DNA of 8,288 bases from Acidobacteriota bacterium (GCA_013362195.1 JABFWM010000687.1:1-8288); one strand, 5' to 3'; shown: positions 1 through 6,012, numbered from the stretch's first letter. Notes: generated from the sequence alone by a model not told the origin. Numbers and translations: made by a program.

Positions 1-486
1 ATCCATCTCACCTTCCCGGAGCGCGGCACCCTTCCGCCGGTCAAGCTGCACTGGTATGACGGCGGCCTGCTGCCCGAGCGTCCCGCGGATCTCGAGCCGG
101 AGCGGAAGCTGCCGGAATCGGGGACGATCTTCATCGGCGACAAGGGCAAGATGTGGTGCGAGACCTACTCCGAGAGTCCGCGCCTGATTCCCGAGACGTT
201 CATGGCGTCGTTCAGCGAACGCCCGGCCAAGACGCTGCCGCGCGTGCCGGGCGGACGCGACGGCCACGAAAAGAACTGGCTCGACGCCATCCGCAGTCAC
301 GGCAAGGCGGTGTCGGACTTCGAGTACGCCGGACCGTTCACGGAGACCGTGCTGCTGGGCAACGTGGCGCTGCGCTTCCCCGGCACGCGCCTGCTGTGGG
401 ACGCGCCGAACATGAAGGTCACGAACGTGCCCGAGGCCAATCAGTACGTCGTGCACAGCTACCGCCAGGGCTGGTCGCTGACGTAG
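1..486 (+). CDS. Gfo/Idh/MocA family oxidoreductase, C-terminal part (5' end outside window)
   Basis: The frame is open from base 1 and ends at TAG 484-486, giving 161 residues of a protein whose N-terminal Rossmann domain lies upstream of the window. The visible part is the C-terminal substrate-binding domain. It contains a segment reading GTIFIGDKGKMWCE, a PRVPGGRDGHEKNWLDAI stretch, an FEYAGPFTETVLLGNVALR block and a closing YRQGWSL. These blocks are typical of the large Gfo/Idh/MocA proteins of Acidobacteriota and Planctomycetota, which are NAD(P)-dependent dehydrogenases or oxidoreductases acting on sugars, inositols and their derivatives. The substrate cannot be told from this half. Many of these proteins carry a Tat signal, but that end is not visible. 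The gene at 1768-3207 belongs to the same superfamily but has a different C-terminal domain, so the two are not a simple recent duplication. Confidence 0.88.
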   Translation: MHLTFPERGTLPPVKLHWYDGGLLPERPADLEPERKLPESGTIFIGDKGKMWCETYSESPRLIPETFMASFSERPAKTLPRVPGGRDGHEKNWLDAIRSHGKAVSDFEYAGPFTETVLLGNVALRFPGTRLLWDAPNMKVTNVPEANQYVVHSYRQGWSLT

Positions 487-487
487 A

Positions 488-623
488 GCGAAAGTGGGAC
501 GCTCACAGTTTCGCGTCTGGTCGGAAGGGGGACACTCACACTTCCGACTCGCCGACGACGGTAACTGTGAGTGTCCCCCTTCCGACTCGCCGACGACGGT
601 AACTGTGAGTGTCCCCCTTTCGC
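488..623. repeat. REP-like cluster: four copies of a GTGAGTGTCCC core, two in each orientation
   Basis: Two perfect 38-bp tandem units lie at 542-579 and 580-617, each ending in AACTGTGAGTGTCCCCC. Two copies on the opposite strand lie just upstream. Bases 520-540 are an exact 21-nt reverse complement of 566-586, and 488-510 match the reverse complement of 601-623 at 21 of 23 positions (mismatches at 495 and 501). The order is therefore minus, minus, plus, plus. A local hairpin also exists, 520-527 with 541-548. The cluster begins two bases after the upstream stop codon. This layout resembles bacterial interspersed mosaic elements built from REP sequences. The transcript could fold into a long stem that protects or ends the upstream mRNA, but no U-tract is present. 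No transposase gene is visible in the window. Confidence 0.8.
542..617 (+). repeat. Perfect 38-bp direct tandem repeat (two units)
   Basis: Units 542-579 and 580-617 are identical over 38 bp. Each starts TTCCGACTCGCCGACGACGG and ends GTGAGTGTCCCCC. The absence of any mismatch suggests a recent duplication of one unit inside the larger REP-like cluster. Only two abutting copies exist and there is no spacer, so this is not a CRISPR array. Confidence 0.93.
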
Positions 624-757
624 ACGAGCAAGACGGAGCAAGCCGGGCATCCACGCCCGACGCCCTCGAGGGCCGCAGCCTGACACCCGATCCCCCGCAC
701 CGCACTCCCGACATCGACGGCGGCGTCGCGCTCGATCGGCCGCGCGAGCTTCGCGAC
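624..757. other. Gap between the repeat cluster and the apbE-like gene; no supported gene
   Basis: No recognisable protein or RNA lies here. The apbE frame stays open through this stretch, back to GTG 605 and GTG 494. The conceptual peptide is rich in Pro, Arg and Asp and resembles no ApbE N-terminus, signal peptide or lipobox. It is either the leader region of the downstream gene or a poorly conserved N-terminal extension. I see no good -10/-35 pair and no strong Shine-Dalgarno sequence. Confidence 0.4.
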
Positions 758-1618
758 GTGCGCCGCTTTTCTCACGAAGCGATGGCGACGGTGTACGAGG
801 TCTACGCCGTTCACCGCGATCCGCAGTACGCCGCGCAGGCCGCCCAGGCGGCGTTCGATCTCGTCGATCGGCTCGAACGCGAGTTGAGCCGCTTCCTTCC
901 CAACAGCGACATCACGCGGATCAATCATCTCGGGCCGGGCGAGCGCACGCGGGTCACGCCCTCCACGCTCGAGTGCCTCCTGATCGCGCGGCACATGTTC
1001 GATCTCACCGGCGGCGCCTTCGACGTCTCGATTGGCACCGGACTGCCAGCGCTGGCATTCGATCCCGACGAATCGACGGTACGAGCGACGGCGCAGGGCG
1101 TGAGAGTGGATCTGGGAGGGATTGGAAAGGGATACGCCGTCGATCTGATGGCGGAGCTGCTCGAGGAGTGGGACCTCGAGGTCGCGCTGGTGCACGGCGG
1201 CTTCAGTTCGGTGCTCGCGCTCGAACCGCCGCCGGATCTCGAGGGCTGGCCGCTCACGCTGAGCGACCCGCGCACGCCGTCGCGCGTGCTCGAGCGGCTC
1301 TCGGCGCGCCAGACGGCGCTGAGCGCGTCGGGGCTGCGCAAGGGCGATCACATCCTCGATCCGCGCACCGGTGCGCCGGTCCGCGGCCGTCTCGCGGCAT
1401 GGGTGACGCTGCCGCGTCCGCGCGCCTCCGCGAGCGATCGCGACGCCGATGAACCGCGCGCCGCCGCCGCCACCGTCGCCGACGCGCTCACGACCGCCTT
1501 CATGCTCCTCGATCGCGATCAGGTCGAGGCGATCTGCCGGAGCAGTCCCGGTCTCGAGGCGTGGATCCTGGAGGACGCGGGCCTGGTGCATTTCGCCGCC
1601 TCGGCACGGCGCCTCTAA
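758..1618 (+). CDS. apbE: ApbE-type FAD:protein FMN transferase
   Basis: ApbE enzymes move FMN from FAD onto a Ser/Thr of target flavoproteins, such as NqrC/RnfG-type redox subunits, using Mg2+. From GTG 758 the product is 286 residues. Family landmarks in order are: RFSHEAMATVYEVY at the start; GGAFDVSIG (85-93), matching the family TGGxFDxT region; VDLGGIGKGYAVD (117-129), the most conserved block; HGG (146-148); GDHILDPRTGAP, with H198 and D201; and VADALTT, with D242 and T246 spaced like the family's Mg-binding Asp/Thr. The start is uncertain. The frame continues to GTG 605 and GTG 494, but those lie inside the repeat cluster and add no conserved sequence. ATG 782 would cut into the family N-terminus. 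No signal peptide or lipobox is seen, unlike many periplasmic ApbE proteins. The stop codon sits in a REP-like hairpin, and no target flavoprotein gene is nearby. Confidence 0.88.
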   Translation: MRRFSHEAMATVYEVYAVHRDPQYAAQAAQAAFDLVDRLERELSRFLPNSDITRINHLGPGERTRVTPSTLECLLIARHMFDLTGGAFDVSIGTGLPALAFDPDESTVRATAQGVRVDLGGIGKGYAVDLMAELLEEWDLEVALVHGGFSSVLALEPPPDLEGWPLTLSDPRTPSRVLERLSARQTALSASGLRKGDHILDPRTGAPVRGRLAAWVTLPRPRASASDRDADEPRAAAATVADALTTAFMLLDRDQVEAICRSSPGLEAWILEDAGLVHFAASARRL

Positions 1619-1673
1619 AGAGGCGCCCTACAACCCTCCTCGTTGTTATGTAGGGCGGGTCTTCAGACCCGCC
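1608..1673. repeat. Inverted pair of GTAG-footed REP-like palindromes (BIME-like)
   Basis: The right unit occupies 1649-1673 on the plus strand: foot TGTAGGG, then a 9-bp stem GGCGGGTCT/AGACCCGCC (1654-1662 with 1665-1673) closed by loop TC. The left unit occupies 1632 down to 1608 on the minus strand: the same foot, then stem GGCGCCTCT/AGAGGCGCC with loop TT. Both are 25 nt. They differ at unit positions 10, 11, 16, 20 and 21. Position 10 pairs with 21 and 11 with 20, so the stem changes are compensatory; 16 is in the loop. A 16-nt spacer (1633-1648) separates the units. A GTAG tetranucleotide at the base of a hairpin is the hallmark of REP sequences recognised by RAYT transposases. The feet also pair with each other (1624-1632 with 1649-1657), giving alternative folds. 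The left unit supplies the last codons and stop of the apbE-like gene. Confidence 0.85.
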
Positions 1674-1707
1674 GATTCGCTGGACGCAAGTGCACCGAAG
1701 CAGCGAG

Positions 1708-1724
1708 GCGGGTATACTTCCCGC
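1708..1724 (+). promoter_or_regulatory. Candidate promoter -10 (TATACT) inside a short inverted repeat
   Basis: TATACT at 1713-1718 is a near-consensus sigma-70 -10 hexamer, 49 bases before the ATG at 1768. It is flanked by GCGGG (1708-1712) and CCCGC (1720-1724), a 5-bp inverted repeat that could be an operator. No convincing -35 lies 16-18 bp upstream. It would drive the oxidoreductase-doxX operon. Confidence 0.4.
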
Positions 1725-1767
1725 GTCGTGCGAGGCAAGACGTCGCGCGACAGAGCAGGAGACGACC

Positions 1768-3207
1768 ATGGCGGGCGAGGACGGGACGGGCGCACCGAAG
1801 ACCCAGGCGGCGCCGGACGAACCGAGGAAACTCGGGCGCCGCGAAGTGCTGAAGGGACTCTCGACGGTCCCGGCCCTCGGCCTCTTCGGCTACGCGTGGG
1901 AGAAGCAGCGCCGCTATCAGCAGGCGAAAGTCGACGAGATCGCCGCCGCCGCGAAAGCGCCCGAAGGGCTGCGCGAGATCAACATCGCGCTGCTCGGCGC
2001 CGGCGCGCAGGGGCAGGTGCTCACCGATGCGATGCTCCGCATCCACGGGCTCCGCTTCCGCGCCGTGTGCGACATCTGGACCGAATACAACCAGAAGCGG
2101 GTCGTCAACAGTCTGAAGCGCTTCAAGCACGAGCCGAACGCCTACGAAGACTACCGCGAGATGCTCGACAAGGAGAAAGAGCTCGACGCGGTGATCATCG
2201 CGACGCCCGACTTCTGGCATTCGCAGCACACCGTCGATTGCCTCAAGGCCGGCAAGCACGTCTACTGCGAAAAGGAGATGTCGAACACGCTCGAGGGCGC
2301 ACGCGCGATGGTCGCGGCGCAGCGCGAGACCGGCAAGCTGCTGCAGATCGGGCACCAGCGCCGCTCCAACCCGCGGTATCTCCACTGCTACGACAAGATC
2401 ATCCAGGAAGCGAAGATGCTCGGCCGCATCGTCACCGTCTACGGCCAGTGGAACCGCGGCGTCACGCCCGACCTCGGCGCGCCGGACCGCTACGTCATCT
2501 CCGACGCGCGGCTGGCGCATTACGGCTTCAAGAACATGCACCAGTTCCGCAACTGGCGCTGGTACAAGGGCAAGGGCGGCGGGCCGATCGTCGACCTCGG
2601 ATCGCACCAGATCGACATCTACGGCTGGTTCCTCGGCGCCAACCCGTCGCACGTGATGGCGAGCGGCGGCAACCTGTACTACGACCCGAAGACGCACGAG
2701 TGGTACGACACGGTGATGGCGGTCTACGACTTCGACACGCCGCTTGGGCCCGCGAAGGCCTACTACCAGACCCAGACGACCAACGGCAGCCAGGGCTATT
2801 TCGAGAACTTCATGGGCGATCAGGGGACGCTGCTCATCTCGGAGTCCGAGGTGAACTACGCGGGACAGTTGTACCGCGACCCGAACGCGCCCTCCTGGGA
2901 CGAGTGGGTGCAGAAGGGCTACGTCAGCGCGCCGAAAGAGCAGGAAACCCGGGCGAAGAGCGACAGCGGCGCGATCGCCGACGTGCGTGAATCGGTCGCG
3001 CCCGATCAGCACACCGTGCCCGTGACGCTGCGCGACCCCTACCACCAGCCGCACCTCCAGAACTTCTTCGACGCGGTTCGCGGCCAGGCCAGGCTGAATT
3101 GCCCGGCCGAGGTCGCATACGAAACGGCGGTCGCGGTGCTCAAGGTGAACGAAGCCATCGAGGCGAAGTCGCGGCTGTCGTTCAATCCGCAGGACTTCAA
3201 GGCGTAG
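1768..3207 (+). CDS. Tat-exported Gfo/Idh/MocA family oxidoreductase
   Basis: The product has 479 residues. The start is ATG 1768, with AGGAGA at 1757-1762 five bases upstream; the in-frame GTG at 1690 lacks such a site and adds no conserved sequence. The N-terminus carries LGRREVLKGL (twin Arg 24-25) followed by a hydrophobic stretch to about residue 43, a Tat-type signal, so the protein probably acts in the periplasm or at the outer face of the inner membrane. A Rossmann nucleotide-binding domain begins about residue 70 with GAGAQG (77-82). The usual EKP motif reads EKE (168-170), keeping the Lys. The catalytic-domain motif GGGPIVDLGSHQID has D276, H280 and D283. The family oxidises or epimerises sugars and related polyols with NAD(P), which is tightly bound in exported members such as Zymomonas glucose-fructose oxidoreductase. 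The substrate is unknown. The doxX gene follows after 34 bp, indicating an operon. Confidence 0.92.
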   Translation: MAGEDGTGAPKTQAAPDEPRKLGRREVLKGLSTVPALGLFGYAWEKQRRYQQAKVDEIAAAAKAPEGLREINIALLGAGAQGQVLTDAMLRIHGLRFRAVCDIWTEYNQKRVVNSLKRFKHEPNAYEDYREMLDKEKELDAVIIATPDFWHSQHTVDCLKAGKHVYCEKEMSNTLEGARAMVAAQRETGKLLQIGHQRRSNPRYLHCYDKIIQEAKMLGRIVTVYGQWNRGVTPDLGAPDRYVISDARLAHYGFKNMHQFRNWRWYKGKGGGPIVDLGSHQIDIYGWFLGANPSHVMASGGNLYYDPKTHEWYDTVMAVYDFDTPLGPAKAYYQTQTTNGSQGYFENFMGDQGTLLISESEVNYAGQLYRDPNAPSWDEWVQKGYVSAPKEQETRAKSDSGAIADVRESVAPDQHTVPVTLRDPYHQPHLQNFFDAVRGQARLNCPAEVAYETAVAVLKVNEAIEAKSRLSFNPQDFKA

Positions 3208-3241
3208 CGGCGGGCCGGATCGATCTCGAGGGAGCGCGCAC

Positions 3242-3745
3242 ATGGACGAGTGGAAGACTTCGCGGTCGGGTATGATCGCGATTACGGTGCTGCGGGTCGT
3301 CGTCGGCTGGCATGTCCTCTACGAGGGCCTCGCGAAGCTGACGTCGCCGTCGTGGTCGGCGGCCGGCTACCTGAGAGTGTCGCGCGGACCGTTCTCGGGC
3401 CTGTTTCACTGGATCGCCGGGAACCCGCAGCTGCTCGATCAGGCGAACCAGATCACGATGTACGGGCTGACGATCGTCGGCGTGCTGCTGATCCTCGGTC
3501 TCTTCACGCGGCTGGCCGCGGCCGGCGGGATCGCCTTCATCCTGCTCTTCTACCTGTGCAACCCGCCGTTCGTCGGCTACTTCTATTCGATCCCGAGCGA
3601 AGGCAGTTACCTGATCGTCAACAAGAACCTCGTCGAGATCTCCGCGCTCGTCGTGATCCTCGTCACGCGCAGCGGCCTGTTCGCCGGGCTCGATCGCATC
3701 CTGCACCTGCTCGTCTTCCGGCGGACGCGGCTCGCGCCCGCCTGA
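3242..3745 (+). CDS. DoxX family integral membrane protein
   Basis: The product has 167 residues. ATG 3242 is preceded by GAGGGAG at 3228-3234, a good ribosome-binding site seven bases upstream. Four hydrophobic segments are visible: about 11-31, 71-87, 91-106 and 123-142. The second and third are joined by the short turn FTRLAAAGG, the usual DoxX layout. The segment between the first two helices (about 34-68) is longer and mostly polar or aromatic. The fourth helix is preceded by NKN (127-129) and includes E132, polar residues at a membrane edge. DoxX relates to the small subunit of the archaeal thiosulfate:quinone oxidoreductase, and many bacterial members are suspected to be quinone-linked redox proteins, though most are uncharacterised. 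The 34-bp gap to the Tat-signal oxidoreductase upstream suggests co-transcription and a shared role, possibly passing electrons to the quinone pool. Confidence 0.88.
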   Translation: MDEWKTSRSGMIAITVLRVVVGWHVLYEGLAKLTSPSWSAAGYLRVSRGPFSGLFHWIAGNPQLLDQANQITMYGLTIVGVLLILGLFTRLAAAGGIAFILLFYLCNPPFVGYFYSIPSEGSYLIVNKNLVEISALVVILVTRSGLFAGLDRILHLLVFRRTRLAPA

Positions 3746-3837
3746 GCGCGCGCATGGCCGTTCCGCGCGCCGGCGCGTGATGAGCGCCACGGGCCAGGCG
3801 CCGTGGTATCATGTGAGCTGAAAGTGAGGCTCAACTG
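3746..3837 (+). promoter_or_regulatory. Intergenic control region of the toxin-antitoxin operon
   Basis: This 92-bp gap contains a 12-nt GC palindrome (CGCGCCGGCGCG) and a CCACGG/CCGTGG inverted repeat (3787-3792 with 3801-3806) that might end the doxX transcript, although no T-tract follows. Next comes TATCAT at 3807-3812, a possible -10. TGAGC/GCTCA arms (3814-3818 with 3829-3833) then enclose the Shine-Dalgarno GTGAGG (3824-3829), which lies eight bases before ATG 3838. Such a repeat is a plausible operator for autoregulation by the antitoxin or a leader hairpin. All of this is read by eye and is weak. Confidence 0.35.
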
Positions 3838-4287
3838 ATGCCTGCCCGGACTGCCGTCGACATCGTCGAACGTGTCGCCGACGTGCTCGGCGGCCGCGCC
3901 GTCTTCCATGTGCGGGTGCGGACCTGGGGCGATCTCGATCGCGTCGTCCGCGCGGGCCTCCCGAAGCGATCCCTTCAGCTCGTCGCGCGCCGGTTGGTCG
4001 AACCGGGCGCGTCCGTCAATGCGTTCGTCTACGACGTCGTCCCCTCCGCGACCTTCAAGCGCCGCTCGAAGCTCTCTCTCGACGAGAGCCAGCGCACGGA
4101 GCGCCTGGCCCGTGTGATCGCGCTGACCGAGGCCTTGTGGGACGACGAACGGGAATCGAAGGCCTTTCTCAATCGTCCCCACCCGCTTCTGGACGGCGAC
4201 ACGCCCGTGCACGCGGCCCGGACCGAGCTTGGCGCGCGGCGCGTCGAACGTCTCGTTCAAGACATCGAGCACGGGCTGTCGCTGTAG
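3838..4287 (+). CDS. MbcA/ParS/Xre-type antitoxin of a RES toxin system (DUF2384)
   Basis: The product has 149 residues. The N-terminal part (about 1-75), including the segment DLDRVVRAGLPKRSLQLVARRL, matches the helical Xre-like region of this antitoxin family. The C-terminal part is the toxin-binding DUF2384 domain: RTERLARVIALTEALW, then a helix ending KAFLNRPHPLLDGDTPVHAA, then ELGARRVERLVQDIEHGL. The WL-x-x-pNp-x-L-gG-x-tP-x-x and G-a-x-x-V-x-x-x-L-x-x-i-x-hG patterns are characteristic. The antitoxin binds and masks the RES toxin and, in studied systems, the complex represses its own promoter. The toxin gene begins directly at the stop codon, the standard antitoxin-first order with translational coupling. 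ATG 3838 has an upstream GTGAGG ribosome-binding site. Confidence 0.92.
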   Translation: MPARTAVDIVERVADVLGGRAVFHVRVRTWGDLDRVVRAGLPKRSLQLVARRLVEPGASVNAFVYDVVPSATFKRRSKLSLDESQRTERLARVIALTEALWDDERESKAFLNRPHPLLDGDTPVHAARTELGARRVERLVQDIEHGLSL

Positions 4288-4743
4288 GTGGTGGCCTTCC
4301 GGATCGGCTCGGCGTCGCATCCGCTGTTCGACGGCAGCGGCGCCGCGGCGAGTGACGATGCGCGGTGGAACGGGCGGGGGCGCTACGTCATTTATGCCGC
4401 GGAACACTATGCGACGGCGCTCCTCGAGAAAGCCGCGCAGATCAACAGCATCCGCCTTCCGCGAACGCTGCGGTACATCCGGATCGAGATTCCCTCCAGT
4501 GTCACCGTCGAGGAGCTCGACCCGGACGACCTGCGAGGCTGGGACGCCGACGACAAATCCGCGAGCCGCCGGTTCGGCAACGAGTGGTACGACGAGCGGC
4601 GCTCGTTGATCCTGTTCGTGCCGTCGCTGGCCGCTCCCGGCCTGGAGCGGAACGTCCTCATCAATCAGCGCCATCCCGAGTTCCGCCGCCTCACCAGTTC
4701 TGCACCCGGCACGCTGCGCTGTCATCCGCGACTGCTCGCGTAG
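4288..4743 (+). CDS. RES-domain toxin (NAD+ phosphorylase-like, MbcT family)
   Basis: RES toxins, such as MbcT of Mycobacterium tuberculosis, destroy cellular NAD+ and stop growth unless held by a DUF2384 antitoxin. This 151-residue product is full length for the family. From GTG 4288 the conserved features are: FRIG near the start; HPLFDGSGA; ARWNGRGRYVIYAAEHYATALLE, giving the Arg (R26), Tyr (Y33, Y36) and Glu (E47) positions; and SLILFVPSLAAPGLERNVLINQRHP, with S113 as the family Ser. All hallmark R, E and S residues are present, so the enzyme looks intact. The start is GTG 4288 or GTG 4291, both immediately after the antitoxin stop TAG 4285-4287, so translation probably depends on ribosomes finishing the antitoxin. 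The opposite-strand haloperoxidase gene ends only 3 bp beyond this stop. Confidence 0.92.
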   Translation: MVAFRIGSASHPLFDGSGAAASDDARWNGRGRYVIYAAEHYATALLEKAAQINSIRLPRTLRYIRIEIPSSVTVEELDPDDLRGWDADDKSASRRFGNEWYDERRSLILFVPSLAAPGLERNVLINQRHPEFRRLTSSAPGTLRCHPRLLA

Positions 4744-4746
4744 CGA

Positions 4747-6012
4747 TCAGTGCCTGGATCGATTCCCCTTCGGCAGCAGGAGGCGTTCGAACACGAACGT
4801 GCCGATCGAGACGCCGGCAGCCATGCCGTCCTCGTTCGCCGACCTGAAATGGATCCCGCCGTACAGGCGGCTGAGTGCGGCTTCGCGCGCGGCGGCCGAG
4901 AAGCTCGCGAACGTCCGCTGCACGCCGGGCAGGAAGTCGGACGCGGTCGTGAACGCGATGTCGTCGGTGCCGTAGAAGGCGGCCAGCACCGTCGCGGCCG
5001 CGCCGCTGAAGGTGCTGTGGCCCGACACGTAGTCGGGAAACGGCGGCGTGTCGATGAACGAGCTCCACGCCGGGTCGCCGGCGGTCGCGGGATTGCCATC
5101 CGTGTCGCCGTTGCGGATCGCCGTCACCGGACGCCAGAAATCGTAGGCGTACTTCGCGTCCCACGCGCAGATCGCCGCGTCGGCCATGGCGAGGTTGAGG
5201 AGCGCGAACAGCCGTGCGTTCTCGGCGAGCGTCTGGCCGGCGCGCCCGGCCACGCCGCGCGCGATGGTGTTCCAGTGCCCTGGCGGCGTTTCCGTGCCGG
5301 CGCCGTCGGCCCAGAACAGCGCGATGAGGTCCTGCTCGGGCGTCCGCGTCGATCCGATCGCCGCGCCGAGCGCCTTCACTTCGTTGTACTCGCGCGCGTA
5401 TCGCGCGGAATCGAGCGCGGGAGGTCCCGCCGGGCGGTTCGACGAGCTGACCGGCATCGCGAACGGCGTCACGATCGCCCACTGCGGCAGCAGGTACGGC
5501 ACGAGGCCGGGCGGCGTCGGCTGCCAGGCGCCCGGGCCGCTGCGGATCGGCGGCGCGAGCAGCGCATCCAGGCCGTCCCCGGCGCGCGACGCGAGGATCT
5601 GGCGTGCGACCGAATCTCCCCACGCCATTCCCGCCTGCTTCTGCGGACCGTCAGCGATCGACGCGAGCAGCGCCGCCGACAACGCGTCCGCGGCGGCGAG
5701 GCGCGACGGGAACAGCGCGGAGAACGTGCGCTGCGCGGCGACGATTGCCGCGGCCGCGGGCGACGCGCTCGCGGGGCCGTCGCTCGCCACCCGGTACGGC
5801 GCATGGGTACGCTCGATGCCGTTGACCGCGTCGTAGATCGCCAGGTGAATGATCGCCAGCGCCCGCGACGCGATCGGCGGCGGCGTTCGCTCGACGCGGA
5901 TCGCGTTGAGCGCTTCGATGTTCCAGGCGGTCACGGCATCGGCGGCCGCAGTGGACGCCGCCGCCGCGGACAGCGCCGTGATCATCAGCACACGAACGGC
6001 AAGCACTCTCAT
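4747..6012 (-). CDS. Exported vanadium-dependent haloperoxidase / PAP2-type phosphatase family protein
   Basis: The product has 421 residues. It begins at ATG 6012-6010 (minus strand), with GAGG four bases upstream, and ends at TGA 4749-4747. The N-terminus is a Sec-type signal peptide: basic MRVLAVR, a hydrophobic core, then STAAADAV with a likely cleavage after AAA near residue 24. The vanadate/phosphate-binding residues of the family are all present: K287 and R294 in KYAYDFWRP (K, six residues, RP), S330-G331-H332 in PDYVSGHSTFSG, and R382 and H388 in RLYGGIHFRSANEDG. The fold is all-helical, and members either oxidise halides with H2O2 using vanadate or act as acid phosphatases. The sequence does not decide between these, though the KxxxxxxRP and GGIHF context resembles the bacterial haloperoxidase-like group. 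The gene stands alone, convergent with the RES toxin gene and divergent from the aldolase gene. Confidence 0.9.
   Translation of the reverse strand: MRVLAVRVLMITALSAAAASTAAADAVTAWNIEALNAIRVERTPPPIASRALAIIHLAIYDAVNGIERTHAPYRVASDGPASASPAAAAIVAAQRTFSALFPSRLAAADALSAALLASIADGPQKQAGMAWGDSVARQILASRAGDGLDALLAPPIRSGPGAWQPTPPGLVPYLLPQWAIVTPFAMPVSSSNRPAGPPALDSARYAREYNEVKALGAAIGSTRTPEQDLIALFWADGAGTETPPGHWNTIARGVAGRAGQTLAENARLFALLNLAMADAAICAWDAKYAYDFWRPVTAIRNGDTDGNPATAGDPAWSSFIDTPPFPDYVSGHSTFSGAAATVLAAFYGTDDIAFTTASDFLPGVQRTFASFSAAAREAALSRLYGGIHFRSANEDGMAAGVSIGTFVFERLLLPKGNRSRH

Noticed and set aside
542..617. CRISPR-like repeats
   Set aside because: The two 38-bp copies abut with no spacer, there is no third copy in the same orientation, and no cas genes are present.
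536..1591. Minus-strand open frame opposite the apbE-like gene
   Set aside because: The plus-strand frame carries all ApbE blocks in order. The antisense product shows no family similarity I recognise.
1690..1767. Upstream GTG start extending the Tat-signal oxidoreductase by 26 residues
   Set aside because: The ATG at 1768 has a strong AGGAGA five bases upstream and places the twin-Arg signal near the N-terminus. The extension overlaps the likely promoter.
1449..2990. Plus-strand open frame overlapping the apbE-like and oxidoreductase genes in another frame
   Set aside because: It spans two real genes and the REP-like element, and encodes repetitive Arg-rich sequence without domains.
1663..3243. 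Long minus-strand open frame (526 codons) opposite the Tat-signal oxidoreductase gene
   Set aside because: It mirrors a well-supported plus-strand gene in GC-rich DNA. The translation is Arg/Val/Ala-rich with no recognisable motifs, and stop codons are rare by composition alone.
3746..3806. Rho-independent terminator after doxX
   Set aside because: GC-rich inverted repeats are present, but no T-run follows any of them, so I do not call a terminator.
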